This document shows, in pieces, positions 24,306 to 31,067 of a stretch of 35,030 nucleotides of DNA (the first letter of the stretch is position 1; each line of letters opens with the position of its first letter). The DNA is from Nitrososphaerota archaeon (GTDB taxonomy: Archaea > Thermoproteota > Nitrososphaeria > Nitrososphaerales > Nitrosopumilaceae), in contig JAGWGB010000005.1 of assembly GCA_028867595.1 (NCBI GenBank), positions 1 to 35,030 on the forward strand. The letters run 5' to 3'. The notes under the pieces are model-generated. The model had not been told where the DNA came from and did no database searches. It saw nothing but the letters and a program-made list of their open reading frames with translations. The position numbers were made by a program, and so were the translations under genes.

Positions 24306-25141
24306 TTCAAAAGATCACCTATTGCTTTCATATTAAGGCTTGATCTTACAACGCGACTTAAATGCTCTATCTCTTTTTCAAGTGACTTGAGATATTTTGT
24401 AGTAAATGAAACGTGTTTTGGATTTGCATGAAGCGAGTCCTCGTCTGGTATCTCAAATTTAAGGAACGGAATTGTTCCAAAGACAGGCCTACCAGTCTTG
24501 TTTTTCAGAAATGTAAAGCCCGGGCGCAAAATCTTGATGTCTCCCTTGAATTTGTTTATCACATATCCCTTGACAAGCCTCTTGTCTCTATCAAGCAATC
24601 CCATTGTTCCCATCAGGCTAGCAAAAGTTCCTCCCTTGTCAATGTCGGATACCAAGATGACAGGCGATGAATAGTATCTTGCCATCTTCATGTTGGCAAT
24701 GTCATACTTGTGCATGTTTATCTCAGCAGGAGAGCCCGCTCCCTCTAGAATAACCAAGTCGTACCTAGATCTTAGACTATCAAGAGATTTTTTTGCAGCA
24801 TCAAGCCCCTTTGTCAGGGCAAATTTTTTGTAATATTCATCGGCATGCATTTTTTTGTAGCGCTTTCCCATGACAAAGACCTCGCTTTTGTAATCTCCAA
24901 GCGGTTTTAGCATGATTGGATTCATGTGTGGCGAGATCTCTGCCCTTGCAGCAATTGCCTGGATTGCTTGCGCTCTCGATATCTCAAAGTCATCTCCATG
25001 GTAAGAGTACGATGACATGTTTTGTGATTTGAATGGGGCTACGCTGTAACCCTCATCTGCAAAAATTCTACACAGTGCAGTGACAAGTGTTGTCTTGCCT
25101 GCACCAGAGGATGTTCCCTGAATCATTAACGTCTTTGTCAT
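24302..25141 (-). CDS. cobQ: Cobyric acid synthase-like protein lacking the glutamine amidotransferase domain
   Basis: CobQ/CbiP adenylates and amidates side chains of the corrin ring. Here only 279 residues are encoded, against about 480-500 in the family. The dethiobiotin-synthetase-like ATPase half is complete: P-loop QGTSSGAGKTTL (8-19), APFKSQNMS (35-43), RAQAIQA (56-62), MNPIMLKP (73-80), LEGAGSPAEIN (132-142), VSDIDKGGTFASL (164-176), and FGTIPFL (221-227). The class I amidotransferase that should follow, with its Cys and His, is absent. The final segment EIEHLSRVVRSSLNMKAIGD resembles the extreme C-terminal tail of full-length CobQ. ATGA overlaps at both ends argue against a frameshift. 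It may use free ammonia or a partner amidotransferase. Confidence 0.88.
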   Translation of the reverse strand: MTKTLMIQGTSSGAGKTTLVTALCRIFADEGYSVAPFKSQNMSSYSYHGDDFEISRAQAIQAIAARAEISPHMNPIMLKPLGDYKSEVFVMGKRYKKMHADEYYKKFALTKGLDAAKKSLDSLRSRYDLVILEGAGSPAEINMHKYDIANMKMARYYSSPVILVSDIDKGGTFASLMGTMGLLDRDKRLVKGYVINKFKGDIKILRPGFTFLKNKTGRPVFGTIPFLKFEIPDEDSLHANPKHVSFTTKYLKSLEKEIEHLSRVVRSSLNMKAIGDLLK

Positions 25142-26220
25142 GCCTTTGCCAATTCCTTGACAAGCCTTTGATTTTCACTGTGAGTTCTCACAGCAATTCG
25201 GATAAACTTGTCATCAAGTCCTTCAAAAGAATTACAGTCTCTTACCAGTATGTTTTTTTTCAGTAATTTTTTTTGCAACTGGCTAGATCTTATTTTTGAT
25301 TTTATCAAAATAAAGTTTGAATCAGAATCATAGCATTGAAATCCGTTAATCTTTGATATCGAGTCTTTGAGAAATTTTCGTTCTTTTTTGATCAGGTTTC
25401 TTGTTTTTTCAAGGTGCGGCCTGCTTGACAGTGCCTTTATTGCAATCTCTTGTGCAATTCCGCTTACGTTCCACGGAATCTTTATTCTGTTTAGGATTTC
25501 TATCATCTTTTTGCTTCCAAGGCCATATCCCACTCGTAGGCCAGCAAGCCCAAAAGACTTTGTCATTGACCTCAATACAAAGAGATTGTCAAAGCTGTGC
25601 AGTTTTGACACAATGCTCTCCTTTGGATTTGATGCAAGCTCAATAAAGCACTCATCTGCAAAGACAAGCGAGGAATTCTCACGTGAAGCTGCAAGTATCT
25701 TGAGCATGTTTTTTTGAGTTGTAAGAGTGCCAGTCGGATTGTTTGGATTGCAAACAAAGATACATTGATTTTTTGAAATTGTTTCAATGAAATCATCAAT
25801 GTCTTCATTGAGATTCATAGTTTTGAAGTAGGATACTTTTGCACCGCCGAGTCTTGCTGCAGACTCGTATTCCCCAAATGTCGGTATCGGAATTAGCGCA
25901 TTACGCTTGCCCAAGAATGCCTTGCAAAAGTTGTAAATTATCTCGGTTGCACCATTGCCTACAATTATTCTATCTTTTGGGATTCCAGTATATCTTTCCA
26001 AGCCGTTTCTCAGTCTAGTCGAGTCTGAATCTGGATATATGGAAAATAGCGCCAAATTTTTTTTCAGCTCATTTTTTATCTCGGAGGGAAATCCAAGCGG
26101 GTTTACGTTTGAGCTAAAATCCAGTATTTTTGGATCAAACCCACGTCCTGCAGAGTAAATTCCCCCGTGAGCTACAGTCTTGTGATTTTCTATTGACGGT
26201 GCTACCCCTAGTTTCAACAC
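25138..26220 (-). CDS. cobD: CobD-type threonine-phosphate decarboxylase (HisC-fold aminotransferase family)
   Basis: PLP enzyme of fold type I, 360 residues. The N terminus HGGIYSAGRGFDPKILDFSS with NVNPLG is the CobD signature and differs from HisC. Other motifs are VGNGATEIIY (about 90-99), PNNPTGTL, FADECFIEL, and the Schiff-base lysine in SMTKSFGLAGLRVGYG. CobD makes (R)-1-aminopropan-2-ol phosphate from threonine phosphate for the cobalamin nucleotide loop, matching its place at the head of the operon. Start is GTG at 26220; TATA-like AGTAAATACC on the minus strand lies about 20-28 nt upstream. A histidinol-phosphate aminotransferase role is less likely, since hisC lies with the his operon. 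Confidence 0.9.
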   Translation of the reverse strand: MLKLGVAPSIENHKTVAHGGIYSAGRGFDPKILDFSSNVNPLGFPSEIKNELKKNLALFSIYPDSDSTRLRNGLERYTGIPKDRIIVGNGATEIIYNFCKAFLGKRNALIPIPTFGEYESAARLGGAKVSYFKTMNLNEDIDDFIETISKNQCIFVCNPNNPTGTLTTQKNMLKILAASRENSSLVFADECFIELASNPKESIVSKLHSFDNLFVLRSMTKSFGLAGLRVGYGLGSKKMIEILNRIKIPWNVSGIAQEIAIKALSSRPHLEKTRNLIKKERKFLKDSISKINGFQCYDSDSNFILIKSKIRSSQLQKKLLKKNILVRDCNSFEGLDDKFIRIAVRTHSENQRLVKELAKA

Positions 26221-26306
26221 CTTCCTGATATCACATGGGTATTTACTTGTGTTTTGGATTTGGCCCAGCTAAAGGAATATTAATTGTATGAAGGGAATTT
26301 TTTATT

Positions 26307-27386
26307 ATGAAGAAACGGGTAGCTATCATAGGCGTTACTGGAGCCGTAGGGCAAGAGTTTGTAGTAGCTCTGAACAACCATCCGTTGTTTGAGGTAAAGC
26401 AGATAGCTGCATCGGAGAGATCTGCATCAAAAAAGTTTGTAGAGGCAATAAGAGATCCAAATAGCGGCATCCTTAGATGGCACATTAGAGATCCAATTCC
26501 CGATTATGTTAAAGATATGATAATAGAATCAGTTGATGATATCAAGCCAGAAAATCTTGATTTAATATTCAGTTCAGTAGAAAGTGAGGCTGCAAGAGAG
26601 ATAGAGTCAAAGTTTGCAAAAGATGTGCCTGTGATAAGCACCTCTGCTGCATACAGATACGAGGCCGATGTACCCATTCTAATTCCTGGAATAAATGACG
26701 ATCATGTTGCACTCTTAGATCAGCAGAGAAAAAACAGAGGATGGAAAGGATTTGTGGCGCCGTTGCCAAACTGCACTACTACAGGTCTTGCAATTACAAT
26801 GAAACCCCTTTTGGACAAGTTCGGAGTCCAAAAGATAATCATGACATCAATGCAGTCAATGTCTGGAGCAGGAAGGTCTCCTGGTGTATCTGCACTGGAC
26901 ATTACAGATAACATTATTCCATATATTCCAAAAGAGGAAGACAAGGTCAGACTTGAAACTGGAAAGATTCTTGGCAAGCTAGTAGACGGAAAGATAGATC
27001 CTGCCAAGATGAGAGTCAGCTGCACTTGTACTAGAGTACCAGTAATTGACGGACATACCGAGACTGTCTTTATAGAAACAACAACTCACACCGACCCAGA
27101 AGGCGTAAAGAATGCAATGAAAGAATTTTCTAGCAAGGTAAGTGTTTCAGGTTTGCCTTCGGCTCCAAAAGAATACCTCATGGTTAACGAAGACCCAACA
27201 AGGCCGCAGCCAAGATTAGATCGTGAAATAAATGGAGGCATGACAACAGTAGTTGGTAGGATAAGAGAAGACACGGTCTTTGACAACGGCATCAAGTATG
27301 TCTTATTCTCACATAACGAGAAGATGGGATCTGCCAAGGGAGCCGTGTTATTGGCTGAGATGTTGCATAAGAAAGGCTACATCTAG
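26307..27386 (+). CDS. asd: Aspartate-semialdehyde dehydrogenase
   Basis: Reduces aspartyl phosphate to aspartate semialdehyde for lysine, threonine and methionine synthesis. The 359-residue protein is the archaeal/fungal-like type: IGVTGAVGQEFVVAL Rossmann loop (8-22), PNCTTTGLA with the catalytic Cys (about 152-160), SMSGAGRSPG, a His-containing GHTETVF and GGMTTVVGRIRED. Start ATG at 26307, with TATA-like GAATATTAAT at 26274-26283. Malonyl-CoA reductase of the Sulfolobales carbon-fixation cycle is a paralogue of this family, so a second role in the 3-hydroxypropionate/4-hydroxybutyrate cycle cannot be excluded, but the aspartate pathway is the default. Confidence 0.93.
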   Translation: MKKRVAIIGVTGAVGQEFVVALNNHPLFEVKQIAASERSASKKFVEAIRDPNSGILRWHIRDPIPDYVKDMIIESVDDIKPENLDLIFSSVESEAAREIESKFAKDVPVISTSAAYRYEADVPILIPGINDDHVALLDQQRKNRGWKGFVAPLPNCTTTGLAITMKPLLDKFGVQKIIMTSMQSMSGAGRSPGVSALDITDNIIPYIPKEEDKVRLETGKILGKLVDGKIDPAKMRVSCTCTRVPVIDGHTETVFIETTTHTDPEGVKNAMKEFSSKVSVSGLPSAPKEYLMVNEDPTRPQPRLDREINGGMTTVVGRIREDTVFDNGIKYVLFSHNEKMGSAKGAVLLAEMLHKKGYI

Positions 27387-27432
27387 ACAGCAGCAAATTT
27401 TGGAAAAATTATAATAACAAGTTTATTAAGAT

Positions 27433-27453
27433 CCATTTATTCACAATAAATGG
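27433..27453. promoter_or_regulatory. Candidate Lrp operator, 9-3-9 inverted repeat
   Basis: CCATTTATT-CAC-AATAAATGG is a perfect 21-bp inverted repeat ending 8 nt before the TTG start of the Lrp-type gene. It overlaps where the TATA box of a leaderless transcript would lie. Lrp/AsnC proteins bind AT-rich dyads and often repress themselves, so autoregulation is the natural reading. Confidence 0.5.
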
Positions 27454-27461
27454 TGTTTTGA

Positions 27462-27920
27462 TTGGCAAAAGTTGATGATTTAGATATGATAATTTTATCG
27501 GAACTATCCCAAGATGCTAACATCTCAGTTCCCCGAATTTCAAAGAAGATCAATGTAAACTCGTCCGTTGTTTACAGCAGAATCAAGAGACTCATCAAAA
27601 GAAAGCTAATTGAACGCTTTACTATCGTAGTAAATGACAGAGAGCTTGGTTATACCGTAAAGGCTCTGACAGGCATTAACATGGACTCTAAGATGCGAGA
27701 CCATGTGATTGAAGAGCTTCTGAAGGTATCAGAAGTAAGAGAGATTTCAGAGGTAACAGGAAGGTTTGATATCATAGTTACAATGTATGCCAGAAACCTA
27801 GACGAGATGCACAGACTAATCTCAGAGAGAGTTGGCCGCATTCAGGGAGTCCAGCGCTCAGAGAGCTTCATCGAGATGAAGAGAACTACAAAGGCCATGC
27901 CTTACAAGGCTACAAAATAG
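27462..27920 (+). CDS. Lrp/AsnC-family transcriptional regulator
   Basis: A 152-residue, full-length Lrp-type protein: N-terminal winged helix-turn-helix (about 6-60; DMIILSELSQDANISVPRIS, then a recognition helix in SSVVYSRIKRLIKRKLIE) and C-terminal RAM domain (about 70-145; VTGRFDIIVTMYARN is the core GxxD-containing turn). Such proteins sense amino acids and act as activators or repressors. Start is TTG at 27462. A perfect inverted repeat lies just upstream. It sits between asd and ctaB; its targets are not shown by the sequence, although asd is a reasonable candidate. Confidence 0.93.
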   Translation: MAKVDDLDMIILSELSQDANISVPRISKKINVNSSVVYSRIKRLIKRKLIERFTIVVNDRELGYTVKALTGINMDSKMRDHVIEELLKVSEVREISEVTGRFDIIVTMYARNLDEMHRLISERVGRIQGVQRSESFIEMKRTTKAMPYKATK

Positions 27921-27973
27921 GCACCTATTTTTTCAACATATAAATAACAAAATGGCATCAAGAAGGGTCAAGT

Positions 27974-28882
27974 GTGCTAACAACAAAAGCCAGTTCTAGA
28001 ATCAAGACATACTATGAAGTAACCAAGCCAAAGATATGGTACCTTTTGGTTTTTACCGCAATGGGCGCAACATATACTGCTTCCAATCTTTATCACATTC
28101 CAGTTTCTGCTCTGACATGGGCACTTGTTACATTTGGTGTGATTGCAGGTTCTGCTGCAGCTAATACACTGACAAACTACAATGACAGGGACATTGATGC
28201 CATCATGGAGAGGACAAAGGAAAGACCGATTCCAAGTCGAAGAATTTATCCTGCAAAAAAAGCACTACACTTTGGATTAATTCTTGCCGGAATATCTCTT
28301 GTTTGCGCATTTGCAATTAATACATGGGCCGGAATCTTCATGGCATTTGGCCTTGCCGACAATATTTTAGTTTACAGCAAGTTGCTAAAGCGAAGAAGTA
28401 GAACCAACATTGTCTTGGGAGGATTCTCAGGCGGAGCTCCTGCAATGATTGGCTATGTAGCAGTTACAACAACTGGGCTTTGGGATCTAGGACTTGTAAT
28501 GGCAGGATTGGTCTTTGTTTGGATTCCAATGCACATATGGAGTTTGACGCTGCATGTCAAAGACGATTATAACAAAGTAAAGGTACCTATGCTTACTGCA
28601 GTAGAGTCTGAAAAAACATCAGTTCGAGTAATTGCCGGAACTACATTGATGATGGTATTGTTTAGTGTATTGCCATTTTTCATGGTAGACAGTTCTGGAA
28701 AACATTTGTTCCACGAGATCTATCTTTTCACTGCCATAGCATCCGGTGCAATAATGGTGGCACTAAGCTTGTGGCTTCTTCTCAAGCCTTCTGAAAGAGC
28801 ATCGTGGACGCTATTCAAGTTTTCAAGTCCATATCTTGCGATCTTGTTTATCGCACTGATGGTAGACTCTGTCCTAAGATAG
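27974..28882 (+). CDS. ctaB: Protoheme IX farnesyltransferase (heme O synthase)
   Basis: Membrane UbiA-type prenyltransferase converting heme B to heme O for the terminal oxidase. The 302-residue protein has about eight hydrophobic segments. The first prenyl-diphosphate motif is NTLTNYNDRDIDAIMERTKE with RPIPS (about 65-90), and the second region includes YSKLLKRRSRTNIVLGGFSG, followed by a conserved HIWSL. Start is GTG at 27974, with TATA-like CATATAAATA at about 27938-27947. It fits an aerobic, heme-copper-oxidase-bearing archaeon. Confidence 0.95.
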   Translation: MLTTKASSRIKTYYEVTKPKIWYLLVFTAMGATYTASNLYHIPVSALTWALVTFGVIAGSAAANTLTNYNDRDIDAIMERTKERPIPSRRIYPAKKALHFGLILAGISLVCAFAINTWAGIFMAFGLADNILVYSKLLKRRSRTNIVLGGFSGGAPAMIGYVAVTTTGLWDLGLVMAGLVFVWIPMHIWSLTLHVKDDYNKVKVPMLTAVESEKTSVRVIAGTTLMMVLFSVLPFFMVDSSGKHLFHEIYLFTAIASGAIMVALSLWLLLKPSERASWTLFKFSSPYLAILFIALMVDSVLR

Positions 28883-28892
28883 CCTGAAAAAA

Positions 28893-30227
28893 TTATTTCA
28901 GATAATCTTTAAGAGATATTTTATCAGAGCGAGGAATCTTTGCAATCTCAAATCCCTCAGGACGTTTTGAGAAAGACTTGGTTGCATCTATTCCCATCTT
29001 TGTTGTGAGCAAATTTTTCTGGTCGCTTGAGGGGTCAAGGCTTGAACCACGTACCTTTGGCATTATTACAAGATTTTTGTCTGCCTGAAATCTAGTGGCT
29101 ATTGCATATTCAACTTCTACAGGATTTGAAGGGTTGATGTCATCATCTACAATGGTTACATGCTTGAGAGATCTATGCGCAGCAAAAGCCGCACCTATTG
29201 CCTTTTTTGGATCAGACTCTTTCTTTTTTGAAATTTGCACAACAGCATGTAGCCAGTTGCATCCCCCGTCGCTTAACACCACCTGCTTTATCTGCGGCAT
29301 TGCCTGCTTGAGATTTTTGTTTAGTTTTGCCTCAATTGGCATGCCCATCAGTAGCCGATGTTCTGCATATCCTGACAATATGTCATGGAATATCGGATCA
29401 TTTCTAAAATACATCCTTTCAAGTTCAAAGACTGGCTGCTCTCTCTTAAAGTCATAAGTGCGAAGCATCTCCACCATCCATTCCTTGTGGGTCTTGTCCT
29501 TGAGTATTCGTCCTTCCAATACAATCTCTGCTTCGGATGGAACAAGCATTCCAGAATATGGAGTCATTGCAACACTCAGTTTTTTGTTTAGCAAAACATT
29601 TGCAATTTCAAGCTCATCTTTTCCCCAGTCTGCCTGATATGCCCCTGCTATGGATACTGCAGGATGAACTCCAACAGTGATTGCTACTCGCAGATCTGTG
29701 CCACGCTCTTTGGCGTACATGTATGACCTATGCAGGTGTCTTCCCTCTACCATTCTGACTGAAAAATGTCGCTCGTCAAGCCTGAGCAGCCTGTGAAATG
29801 ATGAATTTTGTGTTCCAGTCTCTTGGTTTTGTGTATAAATTACAGAAGATGTGATAAAGGCGCCAGGCTCTTTTTCAAAGTGTGTTATTATGGGCAGATC
29901 ATAGAGGTTCCTTGAGTGATTTTCCATGAACTTGGCTTTTTTTGTAATTTTCGGTTTTGATGCGTGACTGATAGCATAGCTTACCTTGTCGTGAATCTTG
30001 TCTTCTGTGGCTCCCACCGCAACTGCAAATCGTTTCTTTGTGCCAACAAGGTTTGCCACCACGCGGAATTTACTTTCCTTGATGTTTTCAAACAGAACGG
30101 CTTTTGAGCCATCAAGTTTTGCAGTAATTGCTGCTATCTCATATTTTGCAGATACTTTCTTTTTTACAATTGCAAGTTCCTTTGATTTTGAAACTTGGGC
30201 TAGATATCCCCTAAGGTCTGCAGTCAT
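28893..30227 (-). CDS. UbiD-family decarboxylase, candidate anhydromevalonate phosphate decarboxylase
   Basis: A 444-residue member of the prenylated-flavin-dependent UbiD family. Recognisable are SSFHRLLRLDERHFSVRM (142-159), ITVGVHPAVSIAGA (183-196), LVPSEAEIVLEGRIL (228-242) and RNDPIFHDILSG (275-286). The EGPF(G/V)(E/D) signature that supplies part of the catalytic Glu-Arg-Glu set is not visible; the aligned place reads HKEWMVE (247-253). Archaea use a UbiD-type enzyme to decarboxylate trans-anhydromevalonate 5-phosphate in the modified mevalonate pathway, which is my preferred role given the isoprenoid need and the HMG-CoA reductase in this window. Its ATG overlaps the upstream gene by 4 nt (ATGA). 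Confidence 0.8.
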   Translation of the reverse strand: MTADLRGYLAQVSKSKELAIVKKKVSAKYEIAAITAKLDGSKAVLFENIKESKFRVVANLVGTKKRFAVAVGATEDKIHDKVSYAISHASKPKITKKAKFMENHSRNLYDLPIITHFEKEPGAFITSSVIYTQNQETGTQNSSFHRLLRLDERHFSVRMVEGRHLHRSYMYAKERGTDLRVAITVGVHPAVSIAGAYQADWGKDELEIANVLLNKKLSVAMTPYSGMLVPSEAEIVLEGRILKDKTHKEWMVEMLRTYDFKREQPVFELERMYFRNDPIFHDILSGYAEHRLLMGMPIEAKLNKNLKQAMPQIKQVVLSDGGCNWLHAVVQISKKKESDPKKAIGAAFAAHRSLKHVTIVDDDINPSNPVEVEYAIATRFQADKNLVIMPKVRGSSLDPSSDQKNLLTTKMGIDATKSFSKRPEGFEIAKIPRSDKISLKDYLK

Positions 30228-30559
30228 TTTATAACCTCCATTATCTCGTTCATTAGAACCTTCATGCTTTCAAGGTCTAGCTCTTTTTGTATGTTTAACG
30301 AAAAAATACAGATGCCATTTATAGCCAGTGCTACTCTTTCTGAAACCATTTTCAAAAACGTGGTCTCGGATTTGGCAGGTATTACTGTAGCAGTACTAGT
30401 ACGACCGACTGAACCTATCGAAACGACAAGCGTTCCAATTTTCTCTTTTCCTTCAGTTACAGAAATAAAATTTCCATTATCGAAGGGAACCATTTGTACC
30501 AAGAACTCCCGATTATCCACCGTGACGGTTTTTTTCCTATAACCGACCTGGGATATCAA
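30224..30559 (-). CDS. Small protein resembling PAC3/PAC4 proteasome assembly chaperones
   Basis: A 111-residue protein, start TTG at 30559. It has a beta strand-rich N-terminal half (TVTVDNREFLVQMVPFDNGN, then ISVTEGKEKIGTLVVSIGS), a TSTATVIPAKSE turn and a helix-strand-helix C terminus (MVSERVALAINGICIFSLNI). The order of strands plus the ending 'helix - CIFSLNIQ - helix' recalls eukaryotic proteasome assembly chaperones PAC3/PAC4 (Pba3/Pba4). This is pattern memory, not a search. It lies 18 nt downstream of the zinc-ribbon gene and overlaps the UbiD-family gene, so the three probably form an operon. Function in this organism is unproven. Confidence 0.55.
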   Translation of the reverse strand: MISQVGYRKKTVTVDNREFLVQMVPFDNGNFISVTEGKEKIGTLVVSIGSVGRTSTATVIPAKSETTFLKMVSERVALAINGICIFSLNIQKELDLESMKVLMNEIMEVIK

Positions 30560-30577
30560 CAGCTAACGTGAGCTGTG

Positions 30578-30814
30578 CTATGCCTTTATTGCTATCGCTT
30601 CTAGTTGATCAGCTTCGACTCTAGCACGCAGTTTTGCTTTGTATTTGAGGTTTCGTGGTTTAGTTCTGAGTCTGTATCCGCAGCATGGACACCAAAGGCC
30701 TTCCCATTTTATGAAAATTTCACAAATCTGGCATCTTTTTTGTCCTGATGCGTAACGTCCCGTACCTACTGGCTTTTGTGCCTTGTATCTTGTGCATATT
30801 CCTTTACATGTCAT
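30578..30814 (-). CDS. Zinc-ribbon protein of thaumarchaeal type
   Basis: A 78-residue basic protein beginning MTCKGICTRYKAQKPVGTGR, with seven cysteines (C3, C7, C28, C31, C42, C44, C45). CQIC and CPCC in the core QKRCQICEIFIKWEGLWCPC form a zinc ribbon; a Lys/Arg-rich helix follows (RTKPRNLKYKAKLRARVEAD). I know this as a small family common in ammonia-oxidising archaea with no assigned function. Charge and fold suggest nucleic-acid binding, perhaps in transcription. Its promoter contains CTATATAG and a 17-bp inverted repeat just before the ATG. Confidence 0.85.
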   Translation of the reverse strand: MTCKGICTRYKAQKPVGTGRYASGQKRCQICEIFIKWEGLWCPCCGYRLRTKPRNLKYKAKLRARVEADQLEAIAIKA

Positions 30815-30819
30815 TGTAC

Positions 30820-30836
30820 ATTACACCTTGTGTAAT
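30820..30836. promoter_or_regulatory. Candidate operator, 7-3-7 inverted repeat
   Basis: ATTACAC-CTT-GTGTAAT is a perfect inverted repeat located 6-22 nt before the ATG of the zinc-ribbon gene. It fills the gap between the TATA box and the start. Its position would let a bound protein block transcription initiation. Confidence 0.45.
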
Positions 30837-30838
30837 TC

Positions 30839-30846
30839 TATATAGT
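30839..30846 (-). promoter_or_regulatory. TATA box of the zinc-ribbon operon
   Basis: CTATATAG reads as a strong archaeal TATA box on the minus strand, about 25-32 nt before the ATG at 30814, consistent with a leaderless mRNA for the zinc-ribbon gene and the two genes after it. Confidence 0.55.
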
Positions 30847-30877
30847 ATTAGTATGATTTAAGCATGGATCAGAAATT

Positions 30878-31025
30878 TCTATAAATCGGAGTGCCATTTT
30901 TTGCAAAAATTATACATGGCCTCCCATGATAGGATCAACAGTTTTCAGGAAAAACGATGAAATGATCTATAAATATGTATGCTATTTCAAAAATAAAAAT
31001 TTTTCAAATTTTTGACGATTTTTTC
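30878..31025 (+). other. AT-rich interval with two plus-strand TATA-like boxes and no gene
   Basis: TCTATAAAT occurs at 30878-30886 and again at 30966-30974, both good plus-strand TATA boxes, although the next plus-strand gene begins at 32699. A 14-codon ORF (ATG 30916, stop ending 30960) lies at about the distance expected for a leaderless start from the first box. Runs of T after about 30999 could stop transcription. The interval may produce a small RNA or micropeptide; nothing more can be read. Confidence 0.3.
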
Positions 31026-31067
31026 AGGCAAATATTTAAAGATTCTTGATCATTTTTTCGATTTTAT

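Noticed and set aside
24302-25141. CobQ truncation as a frameshift or pseudogene
   Set aside because: No amidotransferase sequence follows in any frame; the next gene starts within the stop codon, and the end resembles the normal CobQ tail, so a genuine short form is more likely.
26221-26306. Cobalamin riboswitch or leader between cobD and asd
   Set aside because: Only 86 bp separate the divergent starts, both genes have TATA boxes at leaderless distance, and no B12-box-like or stable structured leader is visible.
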